Source: Acidimicrobiaceae bacterium (GTDB lineage Bacteria > Actinomycetota > Acidimicrobiia > Acidimicrobiales > Aldehydirespiratoraceae). From it: a stretch of 64,000 nucleotides of DNA. The notes beneath the pieces are model-generated. The model was given only the letters and a program-made list of their open reading frames with translations, had not been told where the DNA came from and did not search any database. Each line of letters begins with the position of its first letter. Positions within the stretch are counted from its first letter, which is position 1. This document shows, in pieces, positions 52,344 through 61,842 of the stretch. Where the stretch lies: NCBI GenBank assembly GCA_009842325.1, contig VYFQ01000014.1, forward strand, positions 1-64,000, read 5' to 3'. The translations under genes and the position numbers were made by a program.

Positions 52344-53105
52344 ATGGCGCGCCACCCGTACCTGGACGTGGACGGGCCCATCGCCTTCGCCCACCGGGGC
52401 GGGGCCGAGGAGTTCCCCGAGAACACCCTGCGGGCCTTCCGCCACGCCGTGGACCTGGGCTACACCCATGTGGAGACCGATGTCCACGCCACCGCCGACG
52501 GGGTCGCGGTGGCGTTCCACGACGACTCCCTGGACCGGGTCACCGACGGGAAAGGCGTCGTGGGCGACCTCCCCTGGAGCCGGGTCCGGCAAGCCCGGGT
52601 GGCCGGCACCGACCCGATCATGCTGCTCGACGAGCTCCTGGAGGAGCTGCCGGACACCAGGATCAACATCGATCCCAAGAGCGACGCCGCGGTCGGGCCG
52701 CTGGTGGAGGTGCTCCGGCGAACCGGCGCGGTGGAGCGGGTATGCGTGTGCTCGTTCTCGGACCGGCGCACCCGGCAGGTTCGCGACCAGATCGGGGGCT
52801 CGCTGTGCGTGGGTGCCGGCCCTCGCGGCATCGCCCGCCTGCTGGCTGCCTCGGCCCGGCTCGGTGCGCCGGCGTCCTTCGACTTCCACGCCGCTCAGGT
52901 GCCGGTCCGCTCCAAGGGCCTGACGCTGGTGCGGCCCGCGATGCTGGCCGCGGCCCATCGCCACGGCGTCGCGGTCCATGTCTGGACCATTGACGAGCCG
53001 GCTGAGATGCACCGCCTCCTCGACATGGGGGTGGACGGCATCATGACCGACCGGCCTTCGCTGTTGCGCCAGGTGATGATCGAGCGGGGCCACTGGGAGG
53101 CCTGA
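52344..53105 (+). CDS. glycerophosphodiester phosphodiesterase
   Basis: A 253-residue GDPD-family TIM-barrel enzyme that cleaves glycerophosphodiesters to glycerol-3-phosphate. The catalytic and metal residues are seen in FAHRGG (His), PENTLRAF, ETDVH (Glu and Asp) and FHDDSLDR (His). Further family blocks are INIDPK and VHVWTIDEPAEM. It lacks a signal peptide, so it acts in the cytoplasm. The ATG at 52344 was chosen because the family begins just before AHRGG. Confidence 0.92.
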   Translation: MARHPYLDVDGPIAFAHRGGAEEFPENTLRAFRHAVDLGYTHVETDVHATADGVAVAFHDDSLDRVTDGKGVVGDLPWSRVRQARVAGTDPIMLLDELLEELPDTRINIDPKSDAAVGPLVEVLRRTGAVERVCVCSFSDRRTRQVRDQIGGSLCVGAGPRGIARLLAASARLGAPASFDFHAAQVPVRSKGLTLVRPAMLAAAHRHGVAVHVWTIDEPAEMHRLLDMGVDGIMTDRPSLLRQVMIERGHWEA

Positions 53106-53174
53106 TCGGGCCGTTCGGAGCCCCCGATTCGGCGCCAGACTGTGACCTCACTGTGCATAACTGGGCGCCGCTTG

Positions 53175-53214
53175 GGGATTTCTCGAAAATGCTCGGGATT
53201 TCGATGGGGATTTC
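53175..53214 (+). repeat. three direct GGGATTTC repeats upstream of a promoter
   Basis: The octamer occurs at 53175, 53195 and 53207, ending 12 bp before a consensus -35 box at 53226. Position and copy number suggest operator sites, but the regulator is unknown. Confidence 0.45.
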
Positions 53215-53225
53215 GCGTTTTGGGG

Positions 53226-53254
53226 TTGACAACCCGGAGCAGACCCCCCAAGAT
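53226..53254 (+). promoter_or_regulatory. sigma-A-type promoter of the candidate ncRNA
   Basis: TTGACA at 53226-53231 and CAAGAT at 53249-53254 are separated by 17 bp. The -35 is consensus and the -10 is fair. Transcription would start near 53261, where no gene begins. Confidence 0.6.
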
Positions 53255-53260
53255 GCCCAG

Positions 53261-53825
53261 CGTCCGAAGTGAGCAGCGACGGAGACACCGGACCAGTAGT
53301 CGAGGGCCTCGGCCGGAGACAGCGGAACGGAGTCGATGGAGCGGTCCGCAGAGGACACCCAGCCAGCCAGACCGGTTCTCAGGAGCCGGTGGGTCAGCCG
53401 GGGACACGGAGGTTCTCCTCCGAGCTAGCGGTAGGAATCCCCGACGGGGGAGGGTGACAGCAAGGTCGGAGGAGGGTCACCTCGCCGGGAGGCCCGGCGA
53501 CAACCGAGCACACCGCCGGGTGAGCGAGGGAGTCACCGGAATACGCCTCAAGGTGAGGGTGTCGCCGAGGCACCGGGTCGAGTCCGATCCCGACGGGGAA
53601 CGGGGAGAACCGGAGTCTCAGGAGGTGCCGACGGGTACCGCCGGGTGATTCAGGCCAACGCCACGGAGCCGTCCGGGGCGGGGGTCAGGGCACAGAACCG
53701 GATACGGGGATGTGTCCCGGAGTACCGCAGAATCCGACGGGATTAGGCGGTCGGTGGATAGGCGCAATCGGAGCCCCGAGAAGTTAAGCGGCGAAAGCCG
53801 GGAGGCTACTCGGGGCTCCGTCGCG
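53261..53825 (+). ncRNA. candidate long structured non-coding RNA
   Basis: About 560 bases without convincing coding potential but dense in stems: 53371-53375 with 53386-53390, 53407-53412 with 53417-53422, a perfect 7-bp stem 53483-53489 with 53493-53499, and a closing 12-bp perfect stem 53768-53779 with 53808-53819 that encloses a GGC-GAAA-GCC hairpin. A promoter lies at the 5' end. It is not RNase P RNA or tmRNA (no matching conserved blocks) and no group II intron domain V was found. The 3' end is set after the last big stem and is uncertain. Confidence 0.45.
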
Positions 53826-53864
53826 TCCCGGCCACGATCATGCACTGAGGCCGCCGTCAGCCAA

Positions 53865-53874
53865 TGTGTATACT
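53865..53874 (+). promoter_or_regulatory. extended -10 promoter of the first sortase-substrate gene
   Basis: The string TGTGTATACT, with -10 hexamer TATACT at 53869-53874, is repeated identically before the paralogous gene (54657-54666), supporting a shared promoter. A TG lies one base before the hexamer as in extended -10 promoters. Confidence 0.55.
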
Positions 53875-53936
53875 CCCCCGCGAAATAAGCAGGTGCTGGC
53901 GCAGTAGTTGCCGGCTCCATGAAAGGACAAGACCAG

Positions 53937-54527
53937 ATGAAGAGAATCATGGCACTGACAGCCGCAGTGAGCCTGTTGGCCCTGTTCGCGCTGGCAAGCC
54001 AGGCGAGCGCCCAGGACGGGCCGTCCCTGACAGCGGACCCCCCAGCCGTGCCGGCCGAGGGTGAGTACACCTTCACCATCAGCGGGTCTGGGTTCACCGC
54101 CGGGCTTGCTCTGTTCGTGCTGCCGTGCACCGCCCCCGGCGAGCCGATGACCCCCGATAACGTCGCCGCGGCAATTGCGGCCATCGGCCAGACCGATTGC
54201 AACCTCGGCAGCATGACGCCGGTTGTAGTCGGCGCCGACGGCACCTTCAGCCTCACCGCCACGGCGACAGTGGGCCAGAACTTTGTCTGGATCGCCGGCG
54301 ACGCCGCACAGACGGAGGCTGGCGCTGTGCCGGTGTTCATCGTCGAGCCGATGGACGACATGGGTGACGACATGGGTGACGACATGGCTCCCGAGGGTGC
54401 GGCTGAGACCGGCTTCGGCGGCACAGCCGGATCCGACGGCAACAGCGTGGCCGTCCCGCTGGCCGCCACGCTGGCGGCAGTAGCCCTGCTCGGCGGAACA
54501 GCCCTGGTGGCCCGGCGCCACAGCTAA
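53937..54527 (+). CDS. secreted Ig-fold-like protein with LPXTG-like sorting signal
   Basis: A 196-residue surface protein. A signal peptide ends at ASQASA (about residue 25). The body, with LTADPPAVPAEGEYTFTISG and a Cys pair (VLPC, TDCN), recalls neocarzinostatin-like beta-sandwich domains. An Asp/Met linker with DDMGDDMGDDM follows. The tail is GAAETGFGG, a hydrophobic span and RRHS, the layout of a sortase sorting signal with AAETG in place of LPETG. The start MKRIMAL at 53937 follows AAAGG and matches that of its paralogue. Confidence 0.75.
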   Translation: MKRIMALTAAVSLLALFALASQASAQDGPSLTADPPAVPAEGEYTFTISGSGFTAGLALFVLPCTAPGEPMTPDNVAAAIAAIGQTDCNLGSMTPVVVGADGTFSLTATATVGQNFVWIAGDAAQTEAGAVPVFIVEPMDDMGDDMGDDMAPEGAAETGFGGTAGSDGNSVAVPLAATLAAVALLGGTALVARRHS

Positions 54528-54558
54528 CGACAAACCAACCCGCCGGGGGCTGGAGTTC

Positions 54559-54640
54559 GTAACGGACGCCGAGCCTGGCGGCAAGATTGCGGACTGCGGC
54601 AGCGGCCTTCATGGTCGCTGCCGCAGCCGCGTTACCTCAG
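54559..54640 (+). pseudogene. decayed 5' end of a second sortase gene
   Basis: This stretch aligns with the first 27 codons of the sortase gene at 55397 and its preceding leader, including GCGGACTGCGGCAGCGGC. The ATG has become GTA and a one- or two-base indel breaks the frame. It lies just after the first substrate gene, as the intact sortase lies just after the second, so the substrate-sortase pair was duplicated and this sortase copy lost. Confidence 0.7.
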
Positions 54641-54656
54641 CCCGAAGGGGACGGCG

Positions 54657-54666
54657 TGTGTATACT
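54657..54666 (+). promoter_or_regulatory. extended -10 promoter of the second sortase-substrate gene
   Basis: TGTGTATACT, identical to 53865-53874, with -10 hexamer at 54661-54666. A leader of about 85 bases would follow to the ATG at 54757. Confidence 0.55.
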
Positions 54667-54756
54667 CGCCCGCAGTTGCGTGTGCTTAAAGGCGCGTGCA
54701 GCGGGAGCTGTATTGGTACAGGTACGAGCTACTAGCTCCGCGAAAGGACAGAACCT

Positions 54757-55365
54757 ATGAAGAGAATCATGGCACTGACAGCCATCGTGAGCGTGTTGGC
54801 CTTGTTTGTGCTTACCAGCCAGGCTTCGGCTCAGGACGGGCCGTTGCTCACAGCAGATCCGCCGGCCGTGCCTGGACCGGGGACATACACCTTCACGCTC
54901 ACCGGATCGGGCTGGAGTCCGGGCCTGGCGGTCTTCATCGTGCCGTGCTCGTATTCCGGCGAACAGCTCACGACCGCGTCGTCGGTCGAGGAAATGGCGG
55001 CCACCTTGGGGCCCATGGGCCAGGACGACTGCGTCCTTGCACCCATGGGTACAGCGGTCGTCGGCGGTGATGGCACCTTCACCGTAGAGGTCACCCACGA
55101 TGTCCCGGCGAACTTCGTGTTCGGTGCCGGAGATGCCGCCGGCACTGAGGACGGCGCTGCTCCGGTCCTGTTCATCGCGGAGGACATGGGCGACGACATG
55201 GCCGACGACATGGCCGACGACATGATGCCGGAGGGTGCGGCCGAGACGGGCTTCGGCGGCATGGCCGGATCCGACGGCAACAGCGTGGCCGTCCCGCTGG
55301 CCGCCACCCTGGCGGCAGTAGTCCTGCTCGGCGGGGCTGCGATCGTCACTCGGCGTCACGCCTAA
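54757..55365 (+). CDS. secreted Ig-fold-like protein with LPXTG-like sorting signal, paralogue
   Basis: A 202-residue paralogue of the protein at 53937. It has the same signal peptide start MKRIMALTAIVSVLALF, the beta-rich domain with a Cys pair (IVPCSYS, DDCVL), and a longer Asp/Met linker (EDMGDDMADDMADDMM). The tail is identical, GAAETGFGG plus a membrane span and RRHA. The tandem copies, their common promoter string and the sortase that follows 32 bp later argue for a dedicated sortase-substrate cassette. Confidence 0.78.
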   Translation: MKRIMALTAIVSVLALFVLTSQASAQDGPLLTADPPAVPGPGTYTFTLTGSGWSPGLAVFIVPCSYSGEQLTTASSVEEMAATLGPMGQDDCVLAPMGTAVVGGDGTFTVEVTHDVPANFVFGAGDAAGTEDGAAPVLFIAEDMGDDMADDMADDMMPEGAAETGFGGMAGSDGNSVAVPLAATLAAVVLLGGAAIVTRRHA

Positions 55366-55396
55366 CAGACAACCAACCCGCTAGGGGCGGGAGTTC

Positions 55397-56293
55397 ATGG
55401 CGAACACCAAGCCCTCAGCGGCAAGACTGCGGACTGCGGCAGCGGCACTCATCGCCGCTGCCGTAGTCGCGTCCTGCAGCGCTAGCCCGCCGCGCACCGT
55501 CGTACCCGCGCCCGCCACTTCAACGTCGACGACCTCAAGCGACACCGCTGCCGCCGACCCCGCGGCCACAGCCGCTCAAGAGTCGACACCGACGGTCGCG
55601 ACGGAAGCACCGGAAGCCGCGACGGAGATGTCGACGACCGATGCAACAGCGCCCGCGACCGACACAGAAGCGCCGACGCCCAGCGCAGGAACGACGCTCA
55701 TCGCGGTGGAGCCATCGGCCTCGGTCGCTGAACCGGCCGTGGCCCCCGTAACCACCGCCACTGGTGCCGGTATCGCCGCCGCGTCGTGGGACTACTCGCC
55801 GTTGGTGGACCACTTGAGCCTCGACGCGGTCACCGACGCACGGATGCAGGCGCCCAACCCCGCGGTCATCCGCATCCCGAGACTCGAGGTGGAAGCCTCG
55901 ATCATCCCCCTCGGCCTTCAAGAAGACGGCTCGATCGAGGTACCGGAGGACCCGGACCAGGCGGGCTGGTGGCTGGGCGGCCCCGAGCCGGGCGAGACGG
56001 GTCCCGCCGTGATTCTCGGCCATGTGGACTCCCAGGAGGAGGGGCCGGCCGTGTTCTTCTACCTTCAGTACCTGGACCCCGGTGACGAGATCCACATCGA
56101 CCGGGTGGACGGATCGACGATCACCTACGTGGTCGAGTCGACCGAGCGTCACAACAAGGACGAGTTTCCCACCGACGCCGTCTACGGGCCGACCGAAGCG
56201 CCGACGCTGAGGCTGGTCACCTGCGGCGGGGACTTCGACTTCGGCGTGAGGACCTACGAGGACAACGTGATCGTCTTCGCCTCACTGGCCTGA
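55397..56293 (+). CDS. class F-type sortase
   Basis: A 298-residue transpeptidase expected to anchor the two upstream proteins to the cell wall. The catalytic residues are His in VILGHVDS, Cys in LRLVTCGGDF and Arg in RTYEDNVIV. The N-terminus is a hydrophobic signal ending VVASC, which could be a lipobox or a plain signal anchor. A long Thr/Ala/Pro linker (about residues 30-130) spans the wall. Single-domain layout and short length match actinobacterial class F enzymes. The start is ATG at 55397. Confidence 0.85.
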   Translation: MANTKPSAARLRTAAAALIAAAVVASCSASPPRTVVPAPATSTSTTSSDTAAADPAATAAQESTPTVATEAPEAATEMSTTDATAPATDTEAPTPSAGTTLIAVEPSASVAEPAVAPVTTATGAGIAAASWDYSPLVDHLSLDAVTDARMQAPNPAVIRIPRLEVEASIIPLGLQEDGSIEVPEDPDQAGWWLGGPEPGETGPAVILGHVDSQEEGPAVFFYLQYLDPGDEIHIDRVDGSTITYVVESTERHNKDEFPTDAVYGPTEAPTLRLVTCGGDFDFGVRTYEDNVIVFASLA

Positions 56294-56346
56294 CCAATAC
56301 TTCGGGCACCACCGACACGCCGGGCCCGACGCCCCGCACCTGCTTC

Positions 56347-57987
56347 TCAAGCCACGACCGCGGTAATGACCTCCACATCGCGATACTGACGGTGAGTCAC
56401 CGATGTCGCGTAATGGTTCAACAACCGCAGCGCGGCATCACGTTCGACGACCGCCTCCAAGTCGCGTGCCTCGGGCTCCGACAGCAGCATGATGCGCTCT
56501 TGAAGGTTCTGGGCACCTGACGGCGCGGCCACGAACTCTGCTTCGATAGTGGCTCCCTGCAGGGTCACGGTCAGCCGAACCTGCCGGTTGGGGTCATATG
56601 AGTGGATGTCGGACTGGATCAGCACCATGAGCGCCTCCTCGGAGACTGCCGTCAGCCTGTCCTTGAGCTCCCCGCGGTCGACGGGCAAGCTCGAGACGAA
56701 CTCCTTGATCTCGTCGGCACTGAAGGCGGCGAGCGCCAAGTCGACGCGGTGCCGTTCGGTGCGTAGCGCCCGTCGCGCCGTCAACGCGATCAGCACGACG
56801 CTTCCAGCCGTGAGGCCGTTCATGGCATCAAGGCCCCTAGCGTCCCCCAGCACCGCCCCGGCGACCTCAAAGACGACTCCTGCGCCGATCGGTGCCCACA
56901 ACACCGCCGGGGCGCCCCGCCCCTTGAACGGGCTGACCGCGACCAGCTTCGTTACCAGCACGAGCAGAACGGACACAAAGAACACGACGATGACGGCCCG
57001 CGGCACCGCTATCAAGGCCGCCTGCAGTTTCGGGGATGCCGCCACTGCGACGAACACCGCAAGGAATGGGGCCCGGAGGCGTCGGGGATCTCCGCCGGTC
57101 TGAAACAGCGCAGCGGGCCCGGCCGGCGAATAGCCCAACGGAATGGTGCCGCCGATACCGGCGAGGACGCTCCCGGCACCGATCCGGGCATTGGCCCTCT
57201 GCACCTCCCTGAAGTCCAGCACCAACCGCCCGGAGGCCAGCTGCGTCATCAGCGACGACGAGTTGGCCCTGGCCACCTGCACCAGCGCCAGGATCACAAA
57301 CGACGGAGCCAGCATCGCCACCGCCAACGGGTCGATGCCTCCGGTGGGAATCCACCCCGATGCGGGCAGGCCGATCCATGCCGCATCAGCGACGAGATCT
57401 GCATCGTAAATTCCGTAGACGGCAGCCGCGGCGGCGCCAACCGCGAGCCCCACCGGCGGGGCCCATTGTTTCAACACAGGGGACCCGAGTCTGTTCATTG
57501 CGAAGATCACTGCGGCCGTGAGCGCCATGCACACCGGCACGGCGCCCGCCCATCGAGCGCCTGCTGGCGCATCGATGGCACGCGCGAATACCGGTAGAAC
57601 CGATATGCATGCCAGCGCCACGAGGGTGATGGAGAAGCCCGGGGTGATGAACCTTCGTAGGTTCGCCAGCCACAGCCCGGCGGCGATCTGAGACAGCCCG
57701 GCGACCACTACCAGTGCCGCCAGCGTCACGGCTCCGCCGAGCTCGAGGGCAAGCACGCAGAACGGGATGCTCATCGGGTCGGCCACCGCGACATAGAGGC
57801 TGGTTGATCGCAGCGGGCCCACACGCATCATCGACATTGCGGTGACCGCGGCACCAACGACCAGCGAGGCAACGATGACCCACGAAGCGTCCGCGCCGCC
57901 GACAATCTCCACTACCAGGAGCGGCAGAAAAACTACCCGCGCCGCGGATTGAATCGAGACCTGGGCCGCAGTGCCGAGCGCACGCAT
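56347..57987 (-). CDS. NCS2-type purine/pyrimidine permease with a soluble C-terminal domain
   Basis: A 546-residue membrane protein with about twelve hydrophobic segments over the first 420 residues, resembling the nucleobase-ascorbate (NCS2, SLC23) family. Clues are GAAVTAMSMMRVGPLRS, MSIPFCVLAL and ARIGAGSVLAGIGGTIPLGYSPA. The last 130 residues are soluble and contain EEALMVLIQSD and RQVRLTVTLQGATIEAEFVA, suggestive of a histidine-kinase-like ATPase or ligand-binding domain. Substrate is unknown; a regulated nucleobase importer is plausible. It is convergent with the sortase gene. Confidence 0.75.
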   Translation of the reverse strand: MRALGTAAQVSIQSAARVVFLPLLVVEIVGGADASWVIVASLVVGAAVTAMSMMRVGPLRSTSLYVAVADPMSIPFCVLALELGGAVTLAALVVVAGLSQIAAGLWLANLRRFITPGFSITLVALACISVLPVFARAIDAPAGARWAGAVPVCMALTAAVIFAMNRLGSPVLKQWAPPVGLAVGAAAAAVYGIYDADLVADAAWIGLPASGWIPTGGIDPLAVAMLAPSFVILALVQVARANSSSLMTQLASGRLVLDFREVQRANARIGAGSVLAGIGGTIPLGYSPAGPAALFQTGGDPRRLRAPFLAVFVAVAASPKLQAALIAVPRAVIVVFFVSVLLVLVTKLVAVSPFKGRGAPAVLWAPIGAGVVFEVAGAVLGDARGLDAMNGLTAGSVVLIALTARRALRTERHRVDLALAAFSADEIKEFVSSLPVDRGELKDRLTAVSEEALMVLIQSDIHSYDPNRQVRLTVTLQGATIEAEFVAAPSGAQNLQERIMLLSEPEARDLEAVVERDAALRLLNHYATSVTHRQYRDVEVITAVVA

Positions 57988-58081
57988 AGCTCTAGCGGTA
58001 CAAGACGAGTATCTCTCGGCGCGTCCAGTGCCGTCGATGAGGCCGCGGACCCCGCAGAGGGCTTGGAGGAGCCAGTCCGGC

Positions 58082-58483
58082 TTAGGATCCGGACTCTGCG
58101 AGCCGGCTGCGCAGGCCGTGGAGGCGCTTGCCCACCTCGACCTGGGTGTCCGCGACGCGTCGTAGGCCGTCGCGCAAGATCCCTAGACGCTCGATGCGGG
58201 CATCCAAAGCGTCGATGAGATCCCGGAACCGACCACCGGCATCGCCGTCGGCTGCCTCCAGCGCATCGCGCAAGGCGGTGACATGCTGGATGCGGTTGGC
58301 GAAGCCGTCGCCGTCCTGCCGCCGTTGTCGGGCCGCGGCGCCGGCGGCGAGAAGAGCGTCGAGCGCCTCGATCACGGCGCCAGCCGATTCTCCGGTCGCG
58401 AGCGATGCGGTGTCATCTGCGATGAGCGCGTCGAGCGCGTCGATCACGGCGCCAGCCGGATTGTCAATCGGGGCTTGGGTCAT
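58082..58483 (-). CDS. 133-residue helical protein with internal duplication
   Basis: The N-terminal half contains two copies of AGAVI(D/E)ALDAL, 24 residues apart, encoded by two 30-bp DNA repeats (58357-58386, 58429-58458). The rest is a long coiled coil, RFRDLIDALDARIERL. It resembles no family I know. Start ATG at 58483. It could be a structural or scaffold-like protein; no signal or membrane segment. Confidence 0.6.
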   Translation of the reverse strand: MTQAPIDNPAGAVIDALDALIADDTASLATGESAGAVIEALDALLAAGAAARQRRQDGDGFANRIQHVTALRDALEAADGDAGGRFRDLIDALDARIERLGILRDGLRRVADTQVEVGKRLHGLRSRLAESGS

Positions 58484-58571
58484 GCTTGGACCTCCATGGT
58501 CATTGCGACGGCGCCGTCACCTTAGAGCACGCGCGGATAGGTGCAAGCCAGCCGCGCCGGGACAGGGTGTT

Positions 58572-58610
58572 TCCCGCTCTTGTTCGCTGCGCTCACGGGC
58601 CGCTCGGGCC
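58572..58610. repeat. 39-bp dispersed intergenic repeat, copy 2
   Basis: Matches 34438-34476 at 36 of 39 positions. It lies 49 bp beyond the stop of the minus-strand lipoprotein gene, the same relation as copy 1 to the Lon-domain gene. Confidence 0.6.
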
Positions 58611-58659
58611 ACGGCCTCGCCCGTATGCAGCCGATTCGCTCGCCTACTCGCTCGGCCTC

Positions 58660-60360
58660 TTAGGCGCGGCTCAAGCATGCGTCGATCTCCGACGCCACGG
58701 GTGACAGCGCCACGAGATCGCAGAAGGTGGCCATCGACACGAGCCACCGCCCCTCGGCCAGTACCGCCTCACCGATCCGACCATCGAAGATGACCTGGTC
58801 GTTCAACAGGATCGAGTAGGCGACCTCGGCGGTTGTGCTAGAGGTGCGCGAGATCGAGTCGACTCGGCCCCGGACGGCGGCGCCCGTGTCCCCGGAGCTC
58901 TCGAACGTGAGGCGGGCGGCCTCCCGCATCCCGACAAAGTCCTCAATCTGGTCTATGCGCGCCTCGATGTCGGCGATGGACCCGTCGAAGAAGACCTCGA
59001 ACGCGGTGGTGATCGCTTGGGCCGTGACCGGATCGACAGGCTGGCCCCCGGGTCCGGTCGGCGGCTCGGGCTGATCGGGCAGGGCCAGGTCCGATGCGGC
59101 CGGATCGACTGCGGCCGCAACACAGACCAGCGCGAGGGCCACGCCGGTGTGGTCGGACGGGAAGGCCAGCTCGCCGGGCGCCGGCTTGGCGTTGAACAGC
59201 CCGGTACCGCCGGCCACTGCGCAATCCCGGCCCGGAGCCGAGAACAGCAGGTAGTCGATGCGCCTGTGCTGGAGGCTGGCCGGATCGGCCATGTCGGCCA
59301 GCGTCGTGTCGTCTCGCCCGGCCGTGCACCCCGCACCGGTGGCTGCATCGCATTCCGGATGTCCCGCGGCCAGATGCGAGTCCACGAACGAGGCTTCTTC
59401 GAACACCGCTAACGTCGGACTGCCGGCGATGTCGTTCAGGTCGCCCCCGACGACGGTCGCTCCGCCGGGCACGGCCGCCTCGCGGGCGAACTCGAGCACC
59501 TGCCGGGCCTGGCACGTCCGCAGGCTCCCGGCCGGGTCGCACGGCGGCGGGCACAGCTCGACGCTGCAAGCCCGGTCGTCGCTCCCTGAGGCCAGGTGCG
59601 TGGTCAGGAAGTCGACCACCCCGATCGGCGACGCCACCCTCACCAGATACGCCGAGCGGAACCGATCAGCCAGCACCCGCCGCTGCGCACCGACCACCTC
59701 CAGCGTGGTCAGCACAACCTCCCGGTCCAACCCAGGATCGCCGTCCCAAACCACCTCGTAGCCACAGGCATCTACTCCAGCCTCCATCAGGCCCACGATC
59801 CGCTCATTGGCCTCCTGCACCGACACCAGCTCCGGACACCCCGCCGCCACAAGCTGATCCATGAACAGAGCAACCCGCTCCGTCACCGCACAAGAGTCAC
59901 TATCCAGCGAACACCCAACCCCATGCAAGATGTTCTGACTAACAAACCGAACCGTCGCATACTCAACCAACTCCTCCTCTACAGCCTCGTCCTCGACCGC
60001 GGCCTCAGCCGGCTCGACGGGTTCCTCAGCGACCGGCTCAGCAGTCACCAGAGCCTCAGCAACAACCTCCGCGTCGTCATCAAGCTCCACAGCCGCGTCA
60101 GCGTCCAGCTCAGGCTCCACCGGCGCCGTTTCGACAACAGGCACAGGCTCCTCTCCTTCACCAGGCCCATCCGAACCACACCCAGAAGCGACCACCGAGA
60201 ACACGAGCAAGACGGCTGCGGCGGCCCGGGCGGCGCCCCGCCAGGCCGGGGGGTGGCGACGGGTCCGGGCGGTCGACAATGGGCGAAGCCCGTCGACCGC
60301 ACGGAGCCCGGCGACAGGACCCGCCGGCCGGGACGCCCCACCAGCAGGCCCAGACAACAC
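58660..60360 (-). CDS. endonuclease/exonuclease/phosphatase-family lipoprotein
   Basis: A 566-residue exported protein. The N-terminus has a hydrophobic segment with a lipobox VVASGC at about residue 57, then a low-complexity Glu/Ala/Val linker of about 80 residues. The EEP domain follows, with SQNILHG, SVQEANE, THLASGSDDR, GGDLNDIAGSP and PSDHTGVALAL, the conserved Asn, Glu, His and Asp positions of metal-dependent nucleases and phosphatases. A further 130-residue C-terminal domain is unassigned. The start is GTG at 60360, just beyond the gltD stop and preceded by GAGGTAAGG; a later start would remove 20 or more leader residues. Confidence 0.78.
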   Translation of the reverse strand: MLSGPAGGASRPAGPVAGLRAVDGLRPLSTARTRRHPPAWRGAARAAAAVLLVFSVVASGCGSDGPGEGEEPVPVVETAPVEPELDADAAVELDDDAEVVAEALVTAEPVAEEPVEPAEAAVEDEAVEEELVEYATVRFVSQNILHGVGCSLDSDSCAVTERVALFMDQLVAAGCPELVSVQEANERIVGLMEAGVDACGYEVVWDGDPGLDREVVLTTLEVVGAQRRVLADRFRSAYLVRVASPIGVVDFLTTHLASGSDDRACSVELCPPPCDPAGSLRTCQARQVLEFAREAAVPGGATVVGGDLNDIAGSPTLAVFEEASFVDSHLAAGHPECDAATGAGCTAGRDDTTLADMADPASLQHRRIDYLLFSAPGRDCAVAGGTGLFNAKPAPGELAFPSDHTGVALALVCVAAAVDPAASDLALPDQPEPPTGPGGQPVDPVTAQAITTAFEVFFDGSIADIEARIDQIEDFVGMREAARLTFESSGDTGAAVRGRVDSISRTSSTTAEVAYSILLNDQVIFDGRIGEAVLAEGRWLVSMATFCDLVALSPVASEIDACLSRA

Positions 60361-60362
60361 CC

Positions 60363-61826
<1,464 letters not shown>

Positions 61827-61842
61827 CAGTCTGCCGTCCCGC

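Noticed and set aside
53041..53358. A minus-strand frame of about 105 codons with some protein-like stretches
   Set aside because: It overlaps both the end of the phosphodiesterase gene and the structured RNA region, lacks a ribosome site and matches no family.
53570..53590. T-arm-like string resembling a tRNA
   Set aside because: The arm lacks the conserved T of GGTTC and no acceptor or anticodon stem can be folded around it.
53768..53819. Similarity to the GAAGTTAAG block of 5S rRNA
   Set aside because: Only a short string matches; the rest is a closed hairpin unlike 5S rRNA and no 16S/23S gene is near.
53261..53825. RNase P RNA, tmRNA or group II intron identity for the structured region
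   Set aside because: The conserved GAGGAAAGTCC of RNase P, tmRNA ends and a group II domain V are absent, and no reverse transcriptase is adjacent.
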